Source of the DNA: Belnapia mucosa
Lineage (GTDB): Bacteria > Pseudomonadota > Alphaproteobacteria > Acetobacterales > Acetobacteraceae
NCBI RefSeq assembly: GCF_016775475.1
Contig: NZ_JAEUXJ010000016.1
Location: 40,867-104,866, forward strand
DNA: 64,000 nt
Direction: 5' to 3'
Made by a program: the position numbers and the translations under genes. The notes beneath the pieces are model-generated. The model was not told the DNA's origin and did no database searches. It saw only the letters and a program-made list of their open reading frames with translations. Shown here in pieces: positions 63,361 to 64,000 of the stretch. Positions within the stretch are counted from its first letter, which is position 1; the number at the start of each line of letters is the position of its first letter.

Positions 63361-63732
63361 ATGCCTCGCCTGGCTCTGCTTCTGCTGCTCGCCCCGCTGG
63401 GCGCCTGCTCAAGCCCGCCATCAACACCGATGTCCGAGACCGAAAAGCATTACATCGTCGCCTGCATGAATCTGGACTACGACGCCTGCAAGATCTCCTC
63501 GTCCTTCGCCCAACTGGCCCGGACGCGCCAAGACCAGGCGGCAGCCCAGCAATCCGTTGAAGCCGCCCCGTCGCCGGGAATGATGCAGCCCATGCTCTAT
63601 CCTGGCCCGATGGGCATCGTTCAGCAACCCCAATATATCTACACGCCCCCGCCCGTCCTGCCCTTGACTGGCACAGGCGGGAACCAGGTGCGCTGTATTA
63701 CGACAGGGCTCTATACCAACTGCCGGTATTAG
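63361..63732 (+). CDS. Small lipoprotein
   Basis: A 123-residue lipoprotein with signal MPRLALLLLLAPLGACSSPP and lipobox PLGAC. The mature part has YIVACMNLDYDACKISSSFAQ with two cysteines, a Gln/Ala-rich middle, a Pro/Met/Gly-rich stretch and a C-terminal NQVRCITTGLYTNCRY with two more cysteines, suggesting two disulfides. It lies close to the right edge. Function unknown. Confidence 0.72.
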   Translation: MPRLALLLLLAPLGACSSPPSTPMSETEKHYIVACMNLDYDACKISSSFAQLARTRQDQAAAQQSVEAAPSPGMMQPMLYPGPMGIVQQPQYIYTPPPVLPLTGTGGNQVRCITTGLYTNCRY

Positions 63733-64000
63733 GAGGTGCTATCTGCTAATCCGCGGCAGCTCCTCGCATACCGGCAGTGGGACAGGCTCCAGGTCGAGCT
63801 TCCGGCGCTGGCACAGCGACGGTCTCGTAGCCTAGAGAGCAGCCCTTCGAAGGCAATACTCCACCCTGCGTTTTTGAGGACACTCAAACGGTTCGAATCC
63901 TAAGTTCGCTTGGGGCGTCGCTAAGAGTCCATCCGGGATCATGTGGTGTTCTGACACAGCCTTCGGAGCATACGGCGAACGGAGGCCCACCGGAGGAAGG
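63733..64000. other. Right-edge region without a recognised gene
   Basis: 268 bp after the last lipoprotein gene. A T-loop-like GGTTCGAATCC occurs at 63894-63904 but no acceptor or anticodon arm pairs around it. AGGAGG at 63732-63737 is not followed by a usable frame. I see no gene; one may begin beyond the window. Confidence 0.45.

Noticed and set aside
63885..63915. GGTTCGAATCC T-loop-like string near the right edge
   Set aside because: No T-stem, acceptor or anticodon arm pairs; the match to the consensus is likely chance.

Overview
High-GC (about 70%) chromosomal DNA that looks like an alphaproteobacterium, most likely an environmental member of the Acetobacteraceae/Rhodospirillales (Roseomonas-like). 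This rests on the codon bias, TRAP and Bug-type solute receptors, an AtzE/AtzG amidase pair, CoxL-type molybdenum hydroxylase, OmpR/EnvZ-type regulators and a GlgE-type alpha-glucan pathway. The species is an inference; no rRNA or other marker gene is present.

Layout. 0-15 kb is ordinary chromosome: a truncated tartrate-dehydratase-like enolase, a class III CoA-transferase diverging from a crotonase, yajC, a DUF815 ATPase, a YefM/YoeB-type toxin-antitoxin pair, a two-component system, alkA, a hydantoinase followed by a TAG-interrupted small gene, and a dctPQM TRAP transporter. 13.8-30.2 kb is the metabolic core. Six very tightly packed minus-strand genes (glgE, treS-maltokinase, glgB, glgX, treZ, malQ) are followed by otsA. 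Together they encode conversion of trehalose to maltose, to maltose-1-phosphate, to linear alpha-1,4-glucan and to branched glucan, plus debranching and partial return to trehalose. treY and otsB are not in the window. GlgE carries a long N-terminal extension that looks like a degenerate second GH13 barrel.

30.4-50.9 kb holds atzG-atzE-cupin, a hybrid PAS histidine kinase with a convergent stand-alone receiver, a lone CoxL-like large subunit, a small degradative set (MBL lactonase, HIBADH-like dehydrogenase, CMD-family protein, metallophosphoesterase, dehalogenase-like hydrolase, Bug receptor), a DinB remnant, a tandem GNAT protein, two collinear aspartate aminotransferases, and a complete polyamine-type ABC importer (potDABC-like).

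50.9-56.5 kb is a four-gene phage-tail-type module (tailspike/pectate-lyase-fold protein and small partners) behind a good sigma70-type promoter with a dyad, next to two paralogous lipoproteins. From about 57.5 to 63.8 kb the DNA becomes visibly more AT-rich and mosaic. It contains an IS3 orfA remnant, a tRNA-like sequence, a DUF4145 protein, a duplicated lipoprotein (one copy dead) flanking a TAG-split GIY-YIG gene, orphan lipoproteins, large inverted repeats, and a serine recombinase preceded by a candidate recombination site. This is a decaying genomic island.

The items most worth a second look are the fused GlgE with its pseudo-GH13 domain in a treY/otsB-less cluster, the candidate res site with its resolvase, the two genes split by single in-frame TAG codons, and the uncharacterised tail-fibre cassette with no other phage genes beside it.
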